NCBI GenBank assembly: GCA_019232645.1
Contig: JAFANO010000203.1
Coordinates: forward strand, 1 to 6,917
Origin: Planctomycetaceae bacterium
GTDB taxonomy: Bacteria; Planctomycetota; Planctomycetia; Isosphaerales; Isosphaeraceae
Direction of reading: 5' to 3'
DNA length: 6,917 bases
The first letter of the stretch is position 1. Every line of letters starts with the position of its first letter. A program made the position numbers and the translations under genes. Of this stretch, positions 5,981 to 6,917 are shown in pieces. Below the pieces are notes generated by a model. The model was not told the DNA's origin. It did no database searches and was given only the letters and a program-made list of their open reading frames with translations.

Positions 5981-6917
5981 TCACTCGTCCTCGCGTGGAT
6001 TATAACTGGCCCCTATCTTGCCTCCATCCCGCCCGGCGGGCGGCCGCCGCTCCTCCGCGTTGTAGTGCCCGAACCACCCCCGATGTCGGGCCCAGAGATA
6101 CATCGCCCAGGACGGGACCACCATGATCAGGCAGGAGATCGTGAACAACAGCCGCTTCGGCAAGGGCGACTGAAATGCCAGCGCCTCGCCGAAGAAGTTC
6201 ATGCCGAAGAAGCCCGCCACGAACGACATCGGCAGGAACATGACCGTCACGAGAGTCAATGTCTTCATAATGTCGTTCGTCCGGTTCGAGATGGCCGACA
6301 GGTAGGTATCAAGCGCCCCCGAGATCAAGTCGCGCTGGGTCTCCATGATGTCATGGACGCGGACGACGTGGTCGTAGACGTCGCGGAAGTAGACGCGATG
6401 CTCGGCGAGGACCGGGGCATATTCGTCGCGGGCGAGGCGGTTGAGCACCTCGCGTTCGTGGATCAGGACGCGGTGGAGCTTCAGAGTCGCGCGCTTGACG
6501 CGGAAGATCCTCTGGAGGATCCCGGGCGTCGGCCGGCGGAAGACCTCCGTCTGAGCGTTATCGATGTCGTCGTCGAAGTGCTCGATGGCGGGGAGATATT
6601 CGTCGACGCAGGCGTCGAGCACGTGGTAGAGCGCGTCATCGGCGCCGTGCTTGAGCCGCTTCTCGGGATCACGAGCGATGTTGCGCCGGAGCTGCTCGAG
6701 CGTCGCCAGGGGCCGGTTGTGGTAGGTCACCAGGTAGTTGGGGCCGAGGAAGATGTCGAGCTCGTGGAACCGGAGTCGGTCGGTCCTGGGGTCGAAATCG
6801 ATCGAGTGAAAGACCAGGTAGAGGTAGTCGCCCCAGTCGTCCACCTTGGGCACGTGGGTGTCCTTGAGGGCGTCCTCGATGGCCAGCGGGTGGAAGTGGA
6901 AGACGTCGCGCAGCAGC
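5981..6917 (-). CDS. corA: CorA-family magnesium/cobalt transporter, 5' end outside the window
   Basis: CorA proteins are homopentameric channels in the inner membrane that admit Mg2+ (and Co2+, Ni2+) driven by the membrane potential, gated by Mg2+ bound to the cytosolic domain. The gene runs off the right edge: the frame is open to 6916 and its first visible residues, VFHFHPLAIEDALKD followed by THVPKVDDWGDYLYLVFH, match the N-terminal CorA domain, so the GTG at 6853 is internal and not the start. In the 311 visible residues, a long helical cytosolic region follows (about 90-215). The two membrane helices are at about 220-238 and 255-275, with the family signature GMNF at 238-241 between them, preceded by Phe (FFGMNF), a common variant. 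After the second helix comes a tail of about 35 residues, rich in Arg, Pro and Gly, longer than the short basic end of many CorA proteins. The stop lies 93 nt before recJ. CorA and ZntB-type zinc transporters share this fold, so the ion cannot be fixed from sequence. Confidence 0.93.
   Translation of the reverse strand, partial: LLRDVFHFHPLAIEDALKDTHVPKVDDWGDYLYLVFHSIDFDPRTDRLRFHELDIFLGPNYLVTYHNRPLATLEQLRRNIARDPEKRLKHGADDALYHVLDACVDEYLPAIEHFDDDIDNAQTEVFRRPTPGILQRIFRVKRATLKLHRVLIHEREVLNRLARDEYAPVLAEHRVYFRDVYDHVVRVHDIMETQRDLISGALDTYLSAISNRTNDIMKTLTLVTVMFLPMSFVAGFFGMNFFGEALAFQSPLPKRLLFTISCLIMVVPSWAMYLWARHRGWFGHYNAEERRPPAGRDGGKIGASYNPREDE

Noticed and set aside
6193..6204. FFGMNF instead of YGMNF in CorA as an unusual pore signature
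   Set aside because: GMNF itself is intact, and Phe before it is a common variant in the family.
6851..6853. GTG at 6853 as the start of corA
   Set aside because: The frame stays open to the window edge and the upstream residues (FHFHPLAIEDAL) are conserved CorA sequence, so the gene is truncated by the window and not started here.

Overview
The window is a high-GC bacterial segment with six protein-coding genes in two convergent blocks and no RNA genes, mobile elements, CRISPR arrays or long gene-free stretches. The organism is most likely a planctomycete, perhaps of the Isosphaera group. This rests on the G/C-rich third codon positions, on the small membrane protein that opens with an 'NPYAPP' motif and carries a CxxC...CxxH pair (a protein type I associate with planctomycetes), and on weak or absent terminators. 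It is an inference from style, not from a marker gene.

Plus-strand block (about 136-3464): a 467-residue protein of unknown function that looks like repeated VOC-type (glyoxalase/dioxygenase fold) modules and may be distantly related to the DUF1338/2-oxoadipate dioxygenase group. It ends in a strong hairpin that covers its stop codon. Next, 34 nt apart, come a small three-helix membrane protein with a CxxC...CxxH zinc-ribbon-like pair (best start a GTG at 1700) and an exported protein that joins a glutamine-rich predicted coiled coil to a retropepsin-like aspartyl protease domain (DTGA motif).

Minus-strand block (6917 down to 3484): the C-terminal part of a CorA-family magnesium/cobalt channel (its 5' end lies outside the window), then recJ (single-strand-specific 5'-3' exonuclease), then pcm (protein-L-isoaspartate O-methyltransferase). 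recJ and pcm overlap by 23 nt and are probably co-transcribed and translationally coupled; corA is separated from recJ by 93 nt and may or may not belong to the same transcript. recJ and pcm are DNA and protein maintenance functions.

The two blocks meet tail to tail with only 19 nt between stop codons. Nothing here is a clear new defence or mobile system. The least explained items are the VOC-like 467-residue protein and the zinc-ribbon membrane protein/secreted aspartyl protease pair.
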